A stretch of DNA of 64,000 nucleotides from Streptomyces sp. Tu6071 (GTDB taxonomy: Bacteria; Actinomycetota; Actinomycetes; Streptomycetales; Streptomycetaceae). The stretch's first letter is position 1, and each line of letters starts with the position of its first letter. The DNA lies in the NCBI RefSeq assembly GCF_000213055.1, contig NZ_CM001165.1, forward strand, positions 2,963,945-3,027,944. Reading direction: 5' to 3'. Under the pieces are notes generated by a model. It was not told where the DNA came from. It made no database searches and worked only from the letters and a program-made list of their open reading frames with translations. The position numbers and the translations under genes were made by a program. Below are positions 18,487 to 26,086 of the stretch, piece after piece.

Positions 18487-19425
18487 ATGACCGGCACCCG
18501 TATCACCGCTCTCGGGCACTACCAGCCCTCACGGGTACTCACCAACCAGGACCTCGCGGAACTGGTCGACACGAACGACGCGTGGATACGTTCCCGGGTC
18601 GGCATCCGCACCCGGCACCTCGCCGCCGAGGACGAGACCGTCGACTCGATGGCGGCGGCAGCGGCCGAGAAGGCCCTCGCGCACGCGGGCACCGACCCGG
18701 CGGACATCGACCTCGTCCTCGTCGCGACCTGCACCGCCGAGGACCGCGCCCCGAGCATGGCCGCGCGGACGGCGGCGCGCCTGGGCATCCCGCACCCGGC
18801 GGCGATGGACGTCAACGCCGCCTGCTCGGGCTTCAGCCACGCGCTCGCCCTCGCCGACCAGGCGCTGCGCACGGGGTCCGCGACGCGCGCGCTCGTCATC
18901 GGGTCCGAGAAGTTCTCCTCGGTCGCCGACTGGACGGACCGTTCGAGCTGCATCCTCGTCGGCGACGGGGCCGCCGCGGCCGTCGTCGAGCCCGCGGCCG
19001 AGCCCGGGATCAGCCCGGTGGTCTGGGGCTCCTTCCCCGACCGGGGCCCGGCGGTGCGCATCGAGGGCACGCCCCCGCGCTTCGCGCAGGAGGGCCAGGC
19101 GGTGTTCCGCTGGGCCACCACCGAACTCCCCGCCCTCGTACGGAAGGTGTGCGACCGGGCGGGCGTCCTGCCCAGCGAGCTGGGAGCCGTCGTCCTGCAC
19201 CAGGCGAACCTGCGCATCATCGAGCCGCTCGCGGCGAAACTCGGCGCGAGCGGCGCCGTCGTGGCCACCGACGTCATCGACTCGGGGAACACCTCGGCCG
19301 CGAGCGTCCCGCTCGCCTTCTCCAAGCTGCTCGACCAGGGCCGCGTCCCCGCGGGCGCCCCCGCGCTCCTCTTCGGCTTCGGCGGCGGGCTCTCGTACGC
19401 CGGACAGATCGTGACGGCGCCGTGA
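18487..19425 (+). CDS. Beta-ketoacyl-ACP synthase III (FabH-like)
   Basis: A 312-residue KAS III with an intact catalytic triad: Cys113 in DVNAACSGF, His238 in VVLHQANLRI and Asn268 in DSGNTSAAS. The C-terminal FGFGGGLSYAGQI closes the fold. GGAGG lies seven bases before the ATG. As a stand-alone KAS III at the end of the AfsA cluster, it could prime an acyl chain, make the beta-ketoacyl donor for the AfsA homologue, or act as an acyltransferase. It is separated from the monooxygenase by 163 bases with no gene. Confidence 0.9.
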   Translation: MTGTRITALGHYQPSRVLTNQDLAELVDTNDAWIRSRVGIRTRHLAAEDETVDSMAAAAAEKALAHAGTDPADIDLVLVATCTAEDRAPSMAARTAARLGIPHPAAMDVNAACSGFSHALALADQALRTGSATRALVIGSEKFSSVADWTDRSSCILVGDGAAAAVVEPAAEPGISPVVWGSFPDRGPAVRIEGTPPRFAQEGQAVFRWATTELPALVRKVCDRAGVLPSELGAVVLHQANLRIIEPLAAKLGASGAVVATDVIDSGNTSAASVPLAFSKLLDQGRVPAGAPALLFGFGGGLSYAGQIVTAP

Positions 19426-19468
19426 GGACCCGGAGGGACGGCGTCGGCACCACGCACCACCGGCAGCC

Positions 19469-19538
19469 CGCGTGACGGCGGCCCGCGTGACGGCTCGCGT
19501 GACCGGGATTCGCGTGTCCGGGGCCCGCGTGACCGGGG
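19469..19538. repeat. Degenerate tandem repeat CGCGTGACCGGGG
   Basis: Five copies of a 10-13 base unit CGCGTGACCGGGG start at 19469, 19484, 19496, 19511 and 19526. They lie in a 240-base gene-free stretch (19426-19665) between the KAS III gene and the convergent anti-sigma gene. No other content is seen in that gap. Confidence 0.6.
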
Positions 19539-19665
19539 CTCGCGGCCCGGAGTGGCCTCGGGCGGGGGCGGCGGAGGGCTGAGAGGGAAGCGGGGCGGGG
19601 CCGAGGAGGAAACGGGGTTGAGGGGCGGGGGCGAGGGCTCCCCGCCCCTCGGCGCGTGCGGGCCC

Positions 19666-20406
19666 TCAGCCGCAGCCGAGCACCCGCAGCCGCCGCTCCG
19701 TGTCCCCCCGCCCCGTCGTGACGCGTGGCGGCGCGTCCTCCTGGCGCGGCACCTCCACGAGGACGCGCTGCCCGGCCCGGTACGCGTCCCCGGCCGGGGC
19801 GGGCACGTCGAAGCGCGCGGTCGGCTCACCGCTCGGGGGCCGCAGCCAGTCGCTCACGCGGACGGTGACCCGTACCCGCCCGTCCGGCAGGGCGCGCACG
19901 GCGGTCAACTCGCCCCGCACGACGGTGCGGTACGCGTCGCAGCGCTGCACGCTCTTCGCCGCCGCGCCCCCGTCCGCTTTGCTCGCGGCCCCGTCGGCGC
20001 TGTCGGCGCCCCCGCCGCCGGTACGGGCCACGACGGTGAAGAGCGTGACGCACGCGGCGAGCGCGACGAGGCCGGAGCCGATCGCACGGGCGCGGCGCCA
20101 GCCGGGACGGGAGAAGCGGGGCGGGCGGAGGAGGCGGGGCGGGAGGGGGCGGGGGGCGGCGTCCACGCGGGGGCCCGCCTCCGTGCGGGGGCCGATGTCC
20201 GCCAAGGAGCCCGCCTCCGCCCGGGAGTCCACGTCCGCCCCGAAGCCCGCCTCCGCCCCAGAATCCACGTCCGCCCCGGAGCCCGCCCCCGCCTCGCCGC
20301 ACTCCGCCGCGATCAGGGCGAAGGCGTGGCGGAGGCGGTCCTCCTCGTGGGCGGTCGCCCCGGTCTCGGGGGAGCGCCTCTGGTCGTCGTCAGCCGGTCC
20401 GGTCAC
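19666..20406 (-). CDS. Membrane-anchored probable anti-sigma / partner of the ECF sigma factor
   Basis: A 246-residue protein with one transmembrane helix (about 109-126, GSGLVALAACVTLFTVVA). The cytoplasmic N-terminal half contains HAFALIAAE and 12-residue Asp/Glu/Gly repeats (ADVDSGAEAGFG-like). The extracytoplasmic part ends in a small beta-rich domain (VRVTVRVSDWLRPP). It starts at GTG 20404-20406, overlapping the 3' end of the sigma gene by 17 bases, the usual layout of ECF sigma/anti-sigma pairs. I see no HxxxCxxC zinc motif, so the anti-sigma role rests on topology and coupling. Confidence 0.65.
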   Translation of the reverse strand: MTGPADDDQRRSPETGATAHEEDRLRHAFALIAAECGEAGAGSGADVDSGAEAGFGADVDSRAEAGSLADIGPRTEAGPRVDAAPRPLPPRLLRPPRFSRPGWRRARAIGSGLVALAACVTLFTVVARTGGGGADSADGAASKADGGAAAKSVQRCDAYRTVVRGELTAVRALPDGRVRVTVRVSDWLRPPSGEPTARFDVPAPAGDAYRAGQRVLVEVPRQEDAPPRVTTGRGDTERRLRVLGCG

Positions 20407-20944
20407 CGGAATCCCCCTCCGTCTCGCTCAGCAGGGCCCGCATGCGGGCGGTGGCCGTGTGCAGCCTGCTCTTCACCGTGCCTTCCGGAACGCCGAGTTC
20501 GCGCGCGATCGCGGCGACGGGCAGGTCCACGTAGAAGCGGAGCACGAGCAGGTGCCGCTGTTCCGGCGTGAGGCGCGCGAGGGCGTCGGCGACGGTGAGC
20601 GCGAGGGTGCGGTCCTCGTCGAGCGGCCGTACGGCCTCGGGCCGCGCCCACCGCGCCGCGAGCCGCGCGCGCAAGCCGTCCTCGCGCGCCCCGGCCCGGT
20701 GCCGGTCCACGGCCACGCGCGCGGCGACGACGCCGCTCCACGCGGAGGGGTTCCGTATCCCTGGCCGCCCCGGATCGGCCCGCTGCTCCAGGAGCTTGAG
20801 CCGTACCTCCTGCACCCCGTCGTCCAGCTCCCCCCACGGCACACCCCCGAGCACGAGCACGGCCCGCACCCGCGACACATCCACGTCCACGGCATCGTCC
20901 GGGGCCGCGTCCCCGCCCCGTCTGAGCCCACGCCCTGCGGCCAT
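20390..20944 (-). CDS. ECF-family RNA polymerase sigma factor
   Basis: A 184-residue sigma-70 family protein. The region 2 part (DDGVQEVRLKLLEQRADPGR) is degenerate but recognisable. Region 4 is clear: ALARLTPEQRHLLVLRFY, then AAIARELGVPEGTVKSRLHTATARMR. GGAGG precedes the ATG at 20942-20944 by about eight bases. A longer reading upstream lacks a site. Expected to be held at the membrane by the coupled downstream gene and released by an envelope signal. Confidence 0.82.
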   Translation of the reverse strand: MAAGRGLRRGGDAAPDDAVDVDVSRVRAVLVLGGVPWGELDDGVQEVRLKLLEQRADPGRPGIRNPSAWSGVVAARVAVDRHRAGAREDGLRARLAARWARPEAVRPLDEDRTLALTVADALARLTPEQRHLLVLRFYVDLPVAAIARELGVPEGTVKSRLHTATARMRALLSETEGDSGDRTG

Positions 20945-21044
20945 TCCCCCCACCCTCCACTCCCGGCTGAGGCTGAGACGCGGGAAGGGGGTGAAACGTT
21001 CAGGGGATGTACGCTCGCCCCCCTCGCCCCACCCGGAGGACTTC

Positions 21045-21950
21045 ATGCCGCGCCGCCCGCAGTTCACCGCCTACGACGTCTCCTCGGGCGGCACCGGCCC
21101 GTACTCCCTCGCGACCGGCCCGGGGCCGGGCGGCGGGGCGCTGTGGTTCACGTACGCCGGGGACGGCCGGATCGGCCGCTTCGTGCCGGGCGGCGGCGGA
21201 CTCACGAGCTTCGCCCTCGCGACAGACAGCCGCCCGACCGTCCTCACCCCGGGCCCGGACGCGGCGCTGTGGTGCACGCTCAACGGCGCGGGCCGGATCG
21301 GGCGGATCTCGGGGGACGGCGAGGTGCGGGAGTACGCGCCGCCCACGGCGGACTCGGGCCCGTACGGGATCGCCACGGGCCCCGACGGCGCGCTGTGGTT
21401 CACCGAGATGACGCCCGGCCGGATCGGACGGCTCACGCCGGAGGGGGAGTTCACCGAGTTCCCGCTCCCCGTCCCGGGCGCGTTCCCCTCGATGCTCGTC
21501 GCGGGCGCGGACGGGCGCGCGCTGTGGTGCACGCTCAACCAGGCGCACGCCGTTGCCCGCGTGGCGCTCGACGGCACGGTGATCACGCACCCCCTGCCGA
21601 CGCCGGGCGCCGCTCCGGTCGGCATCGCGGTGAGCCCGGACGGCTCGGTGTGGTGCACCGAGATCGCCGCCGGGGCGCTCGCCCGCCTCGCCCCGGACGG
21701 CCGCGTCACGGAACACCCGCTCCCGGACCGCGAGACGGCCCGCCCGCACGCGGTCACGGTCGCGCCGGACGGCACGGTGTGGTGCACGGCCTGGGGCACG
21801 GGCCGCGTCTGCGCGCTCGCCCCGGACGGCACGGTGCTCGCGTACGAACAGCTCCCGGGCGAGGCGCCGGAACCGCACGGCATCACGACGGGCCCGGACG
21901 GCGCGGTGTGGACGGCGCTGGAGCGGGGCGAGCTGGTACGGATCGACTGA
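21045..21950 (+). CDS. Virginiamycin B lyase-like seven-bladed propeller (streptogramin lyase)
   Basis: A 301-residue protein of about seven repeats of the form GPDGALWFTE...GRIGRL. Vgb linearises type B streptogramins by eliminating across the depsipeptide ester. The residues I recall for S. aureus Vgb all have counterparts: Tyr in GTGPYSLAT (Tyr18), His in TARPHAVTV (His228), and E-P-H in EAPEPHGIT (Glu268, His270). The length also matches (299 in Vgb). CGGAGGA lies directly before the ATG. It is divergent from the ECF sigma gene. Streptogramin B resistance is likely but untested; other lactone hydrolyses are possible. Confidence 0.85.
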   Translation: MPRRPQFTAYDVSSGGTGPYSLATGPGPGGGALWFTYAGDGRIGRFVPGGGGLTSFALATDSRPTVLTPGPDAALWCTLNGAGRIGRISGDGEVREYAPPTADSGPYGIATGPDGALWFTEMTPGRIGRLTPEGEFTEFPLPVPGAFPSMLVAGADGRALWCTLNQAHAVARVALDGTVITHPLPTPGAAPVGIAVSPDGSVWCTEIAAGALARLAPDGRVTEHPLPDRETARPHAVTVAPDGTVWCTAWGTGRVCALAPDGTVLAYEQLPGEAPEPHGITTGPDGAVWTALERGELVRID

Positions 21951-22117
21951 ACCGGCCCCGGCCCGCGCCCAGCCGCCGCGCCTCCGCCTCCCCGCCCGCG
22001 CTCAGCCCACCGCGCGCCTCGCCGCGCTCCCCGCCTCGCCGCACCCGCAGCCCGACCAGCTCCCCGCCCCGCCGCACCCGCAGCCCCGACCGGCTTCCCG
22101 CCCGCGCCCGGTCCCCC

Positions 22118-22921
22118 TCACCCCTCCTTGCGCGCCACCGCGCCCCACATCGGCAGGCTGTCGTTCGGCACGTCGCTCGCGCGCGGGTGCCAGCGGTTGA
22201 GGGGGACGACGCCGGGGTCGAGGAGGTCGAGCCCGGCGGTGAAGTCGCCCACGCGCTCGCGGGTGCGCGGGGTCGCCGCCGCGTGGTCGGCGGCACGCTC
22301 GTTGTAGACGCGCATGGACTCGGCGACCTCGTCGGCGCCGATGTCGCTCGCGGGGTGCGAGAGCACGAGGAAGCTGCCGGGCGCGAGCGGCGCGAGGAGC
22401 CGCCGCACGACGTCCCAGGGGTCCTCCGCGTCGCGCAGGTACTGGAGCACCGCGATGAGCATGAGCCCCACCGGCTCGGCGAAGTCGAGCGTACGGGCGG
22501 CCTCTTCGAGGATCTTCCCGGGCTCGCGCAGGTCGGCCTGCACGTAGTCGGTGGCGCCCTCGGGGGAGCTGACGAGGAGCGCGCGGGCGTGCGCGAGGAC
22601 GACGGGGTCGTTGTCCACGTAGACGATCCGCGACTCGGGCGCGACGCGCTGCGCGACCTCGTGCGTGTTGTCGGCGGCGGGGATGCCCGTACCGATGTCG
22701 AGGAACTGCCGGACGCCTTGCGCGGCGAGGTGTTCGACGGCGCGGCCGAGGAAGGCGCGGTTGGCGCGGACCGAGGGCACGATGCCGGGGTTGGCGCGGG
22801 CGGCCAGCTCGGCGGCCTCCTGGTCCACCGGGTAGTGGTCCTTGCCGCCGAGCCAGACGTTGTAGACGCGGGCCGGGTGGGCCACGGCGGGGGTCGGGGA
22901 GAGGGGCGGACGGTCGCTCAT
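22118..22921 (-). CDS. DUF574-family SAM-dependent methyltransferase
   Basis: A 267-residue protein of the Streptomyces-abundant DUF574 (Methyltransf_19) family. Family hallmarks are the N-terminal PARVYNVWLGGKDHYPVDQEAA, the SAM-binding LDIGTGIPAADNTHE, VYVDNDPVVLAHARALL, and VGLMLIAVLQYL. I prefer the ATG at 22919-22921 (GAGGTGA upstream) over the GTG nine bases earlier. Substrate unknown; these genes are usually orphan paralogues. It is convergent with the lyase gene. Confidence 0.88.
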   Translation of the reverse strand: MSDRPPLSPTPAVAHPARVYNVWLGGKDHYPVDQEAAELAARANPGIVPSVRANRAFLGRAVEHLAAQGVRQFLDIGTGIPAADNTHEVAQRVAPESRIVYVDNDPVVLAHARALLVSSPEGATDYVQADLREPGKILEEAARTLDFAEPVGLMLIAVLQYLRDAEDPWDVVRRLLAPLAPGSFLVLSHPASDIGADEVAESMRVYNERAADHAAATPRTRERVGDFTAGLDLLDPGVVPLNRWHPRASDVPNDSLPMWGAVARKEG

Positions 22922-23043
22922 GGCGGTCACCTCGTACGGGACGGGGGCGACACCGGGCCCGTACGCGCGGGGGCCCGGCGGGGGTCAGTGCTCACGTTAA
23001 CCGCCTGACCGGCGCGGAGCCCCGGACGGTCGGCCGGAAACGA

Positions 23044-23595
23044 TCACCGCTCGCGCGCTCCGCGCACCGCGAGCGTGCTCACCGTGCCGTCGCCCCACAC
23101 GGTCGTGTTCATGAGGAGGTGACCGTCCCCGGCGAGGACGGTGAACTCCGGTACGTACCGCTCGGTGAAGAGCCCGGCCATCGCGCTCCTGAACTGCTCC
23201 ACCTCGCTGCGCACGAAGTCCCACTCCTCGGCGAGCCGCACCCGCGCCCAGCCGTGGTGCGTCCCGTCGAGGCGCTCGCCGGGCGTCGCCGCCCAGTCCG
23301 CGCCGATGACGAACGCGTCCTCCGCGTCGAGGAGCCGGAACTCCTTCGCCATCCGGAACCAGCCCGCGTTGACCTTGTCGGCGAGGTCCGGCGCGTCCAC
23401 GGCGGCGACCTCGTGGGCGCGCGCGTCGTGCCGCCCCTGCGCGGGCAGCGCGGACGCGGCCCCGCCCGCGGGCAGCGGCGGCATGGCCGGCTCGCCGCGT
23501 ACGCGCCCGAGGAATCGCAGCCCGGCGGGGGCGAGGAGCACGGCCAACTCCGTGTCGTTGAGGGGCACGAAGCCGACCTTACGGGACGTTCGCAC
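23044..23595 (-). CDS. Hypothetical protein
   Basis: A 183-residue protein I do not recognise. No signal peptide or membrane helix is seen. It is rich in aromatic and acidic residues in the middle (NAGWFRMAKEFRLLDAEDAF, ADWAATPGERLDG) with an ordered C-terminal part (EWDFVRSEVEQFRSAMAGLF). Codon bias supports it as real. The GTG start at 23595 is uncertain; a later in-frame GTG (VPLNDTEL) is preceded by TAAGG. It lies between a methyltransferase and a flavoprotein, which says little about function. Confidence 0.6.
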   Translation of the reverse strand: MRTSRKVGFVPLNDTELAVLLAPAGLRFLGRVRGEPAMPPLPAGGAASALPAQGRHDARAHEVAAVDAPDLADKVNAGWFRMAKEFRLLDAEDAFVIGADWAATPGERLDGTHHGWARVRLAEEWDFVRSEVEQFRSAMAGLFTERYVPEFTVLAGDGHLLMNTTVWGDGTVSTLAVRGARER

Positions 23596-23637
23596 CCCCG
23601 GCGCGGGAACGCCGGGACCGGTCGGCCGGGTCGCGGC

Positions 23638-24702
23638 TCAGCCGCTGAACCCCTTCCGCGAGCCGAAGGCCGCCGCCCGCACGATGAGTTCCTTCGCCCG
23701 CGCGCCCGTCCGTCCCCCGAGGTGAGCGGTCCGCAGCGAGTCGTCGAGATGCGTGAACTGCATGACGGCGTCCGCGCGGCCGAGGCTCACGCACCGGCCC
23801 ACGTAGCGCAGCGGGTACGGCTTCGGCTCGCGGCCCGCGACGAGCCGGGCGAGGACGTCCACGGCGTGCGCGGCCTGCGGACCGGCGGTCTGGCAGCCGA
23901 AGCGCGCGCCCGGCACGGCGGCGCAGTCGCCCACGGCGAGGATCCGCCCGTCGCTGACGCTGCGCAGGTACGGGTCCACGACGGCCCGGCCCGCCGCGTC
24001 CACGTCGAGCCCGCTGTCGGCGGCGAGCGGCGGCACCCCCGAGACGACCGCCCACAGCACGAGGTCGGCGGGCAGCGAGCCGCCCGAGCGCAGCCGCACC
24101 TCCCCCTCCGCCGCTCCGGCCCCGGTCACGACGTCCTCGACGAGGTCGACGCGGAGGCGGCCGAGCGCGGCGAGCGCGCGGGCCCTGGCCTGCCCCGAGA
24201 GCATGTCGGCGATCCGCTCCCCCACGAGCCGAACCCGCAGGTCCGGGCGTTGTTCGGCGACCTCGGTCGCGGTCTCGACGCCGGTCGCGCCGCCCCCGAC
24301 GACGGTGACGTGCGCCCCGGCGGGCAGCGCGGCCAGCGCGGCGCGCGCCTGCCCGGCGCCCTCCCACGTCCCCACGGGGACTGTCCCGGGCAGGGGCCGC
24401 GCGGTGCTTCCGACAGCGAGGAAGAGATGGTCGTAGGAGAGCGTGGCGCCCCCGGCGAGCACGAGGGTCCCCTCGCTCACCTTCTCGACCGCCCCCACCC
24501 GGACCTCGATGCCGTCGCGCAGCATCGACCGCAGCGGCCTGGCGGCCTCGGCGCTCCCCGCGACGCGCTGGTGCAGGCGCACCCGCTCGACGAACTCCGC
24601 GCGCGGGTTGACGACCGTGACCTCGGCCCCCTTCACCTTCTTGACCAGGCGGTTCGCCGCCAGCGTCCCGGCGTAACCGGCTCCCACCACAAGCACCTTC
24701 AT
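23638..24702 (-). CDS. NDH-2-like FAD-dependent pyridine nucleotide-disulfide oxidoreductase
   Basis: A 354-residue two-Rossmann flavoprotein. The FAD-binding fingerprint MKVLVVGAGYAGTLAANRL is at the N-terminus and the NAD(P)H-binding VTVVGGGATGVETATEVAE near residue 148. The C-terminal FAD contact is DGRILAVGDCAAVPG. No redox Cys pair is visible, so it fits the type II NADH dehydrogenase / ferredoxin reductase-like group. A GAAGGGG site stands seven bases before the ATG. Apparently monocistronic; the electron acceptor cannot be told from sequence. Confidence 0.87.
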   Translation of the reverse strand: MKVLVVGAGYAGTLAANRLVKKVKGAEVTVVNPRAEFVERVRLHQRVAGSAEAARPLRSMLRDGIEVRVGAVEKVSEGTLVLAGGATLSYDHLFLAVGSTARPLPGTVPVGTWEGAGQARAALAALPAGAHVTVVGGGATGVETATEVAEQRPDLRVRLVGERIADMLSGQARARALAALGRLRVDLVEDVVTGAGAAEGEVRLRSGGSLPADLVLWAVVSGVPPLAADSGLDVDAAGRAVVDPYLRSVSDGRILAVGDCAAVPGARFGCQTAGPQAAHAVDVLARLVAGREPKPYPLRYVGRCVSLGRADAVMQFTHLDDSLRTAHLGGRTGARAKELIVRAAAFGSRKGFSG

Positions 24703-24836
24703 CACGGTCCCCTTCCGGACGGTTCGCTCCAGGCGTCTCACCTCCTTGACGGCGCAGCGCCTCGATGTGTGACAGGGGAGCGCGGGGCGGTGCGGCGGGG
24801 CTGCCCCCCGGGCGGCGGCCCGCGGGGCGGTGGCGC

Positions 24837-25595
24837 TCAGACGCGCCGCTTCCTCCACAGCCAGGCGCAGCCGGCGGCGACGACGAGGAAGAGGACGACG
24901 ACGAGCGTCCAGCGCGCGGCCGCGGGCGCGGTGGCGTCGTCGGGATGGACGAAGTACGTCCACCAGGCGATGTGCGCGAGGGTCGGGACGATGAGCGTGG
25001 CCGTGAGGCCGACCCACTTCTGGCCCCGGTCCCAGTGCCGCGAGCAGCAGACCATGACGAGAGCGGTGACGAGGAGCGCGAAGGAGAGCAGGGAGAAGAG
25101 CGACATCGTGCTCACGTACGGCAGCACGTCGGCGAGGAGCAGCAGCACGAGCGGCACCTCGGCGGGCGAGCGCCGCCGCCCCCGGGGCTCGGCCGCGGCC
25201 CCGGCCCACGCGGTGCCGGTGTCCCAGGCGCCCCCGTTCCCCCGCGGTCCACCGGCCCCGGCACCCCGCGGTATGCCCGCACCCGCGTCCGCCCCGAAGC
25301 CCGGCCCGCCGCCGAAGCCCGGCCCGGCCCCGAAGCCCCGGTCCGGGCCGGAACCCGCTCCGCGCCCGTCCCCCGCCCCGTCCCCCAGCTCCTGCATCGC
25401 CGTCGCGGCGATGGCGCGGGGGTCGCCCATCTCGGCGAGGATCTCGCGCACGCCGCCGGGACGCTGGGCGAGGGCGACCTCGATGTGCTCGCCGAGGTCG
25501 GCCATCAGCTCCTGGCGCACGTCCGGGGGCAGCAGGGCGCTCTCGCGCGCGACGGCCGCGAGGTAGTCGCGCACGAGAGTGTCATCGGTCTTCAC
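24837..25595 (-). CDS. HAAS-type membrane protein, partner of the PadR regulator
   Basis: A 252-residue protein. An N-terminal alpha-helical domain (about 1-70, VRDYLAAVARESALLPPDVRQELMADLGEHIE) resembles the DUF1700/HAAS fold found next to PadR regulators. It is followed by a Gly/Pro-rich linker with GFGAGPGFGGGP-like repeats (about 75-135) and four hydrophobic segments to a basic C-terminus (WLWRKRRV). The GTG start at 25593-25595 has AAAGGGA and overlaps the padR stop by 14 bases, so the two are co-translated. Probably a regulated membrane stress or envelope module. Confidence 0.75.
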   Translation of the reverse strand: MKTDDTLVRDYLAAVARESALLPPDVRQELMADLGEHIEVALAQRPGGVREILAEMGDPRAIAATAMQELGDGAGDGRGAGSGPDRGFGAGPGFGGGPGFGADAGAGIPRGAGAGGPRGNGGAWDTGTAWAGAAAEPRGRRRSPAEVPLVLLLLADVLPYVSTMSLFSLLSFALLVTALVMVCCSRHWDRGQKWVGLTATLIVPTLAHIAWWTYFVHPDDATAPAAARWTLVVVLFLVVAAGCAWLWRKRRV

Positions 25596-26001
25596 GGGAA
25601 TCCCTTTCGGTGTCCGGGTGCGGGCCGCCCGGGGTGAGGAGGTGGTCGACGGCGTCGCGGAAGCGGGGCCAGATCGCGGCGAAGTCCGCGAGGGCGCGGT
25701 GACCGGTGGCGGTGAGTTCGTAGTACCTGCGAGGCGGCCCGGACGTGGACTCCCGCCAGGTCGTGGCGACGAGCGCGTCGCGCCGCAGCCGCGAGAGCAG
25801 CGGGTAGACGGTGCCCTGGCTGGTCGCGAGGGCGCCGGTCTCCTGGAGGGCGCCGAGGAGTTCGACGCCGTACTTGGGGCCGTCCCGCAGCAGGGCGAGC
25901 ACGCAGTACTCCAGGACTCCCTTGCGGAGTTGGCTCTCCGCCTTCCCCGGGGCGGCGTCACCCGTTCCCCCGTACCTGTTGCTTGCTCCGCCAGGTTCCA
26001 T
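25582..26001 (-). CDS. PadR-family transcriptional regulator
   Basis: A 139-residue winged-helix regulator with the PadR core (LRKGVLEYCVLALLRDGPKYGVELLGAL, then SQGTVYPLLSRLRRDALV and PPRRYYELTATGHRAL). The ATG at 25999-26001 has no Shine-Dalgarno sequence. The upstream TACCTT at 26014-26009 is spaced so that a transcript could begin at the ATG itself (leaderless). It overlaps the downstream HAAS gene. Autoregulation through the flanking repeats is likely. Confidence 0.87.
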   Translation of the reverse strand: MEPGGASNRYGGTGDAAPGKAESQLRKGVLEYCVLALLRDGPKYGVELLGALQETGALATSQGTVYPLLSRLRRDALVATTWRESTSGPPRRYYELTATGHRALADFAAIWPRFRDAVDHLLTPGGPHPDTERDSREDR

Positions 26002-26030
26002 GCATGGCAAGGTACCAGCCCTGGCAAGGT
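25998..26030. promoter_or_regulatory. Repeats at the padR start
   Basis: A perfect palindrome CCATGCATGG (25998-26007) covers the start codon. TGGCAAGGT is repeated directly at 26005-26013 and 26022-26030, 17 bases apart. Position suggests an autoregulatory operator overlapping a -10 element. Confidence 0.4.
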
Positions 26031-26086
26031 TCCCGGGGCCTGCGGGGGTGCTCACCCCTGCTCGCGCGGGGATCCCGCAGGCGCGC

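Noticed and set aside
19469..19538. CRISPR-like array
   Set aside because: Repeat unit is 10-13 bases, degenerate, with spacers of only 2-5 bases and no cas genes; it is a simple tandem repeat.
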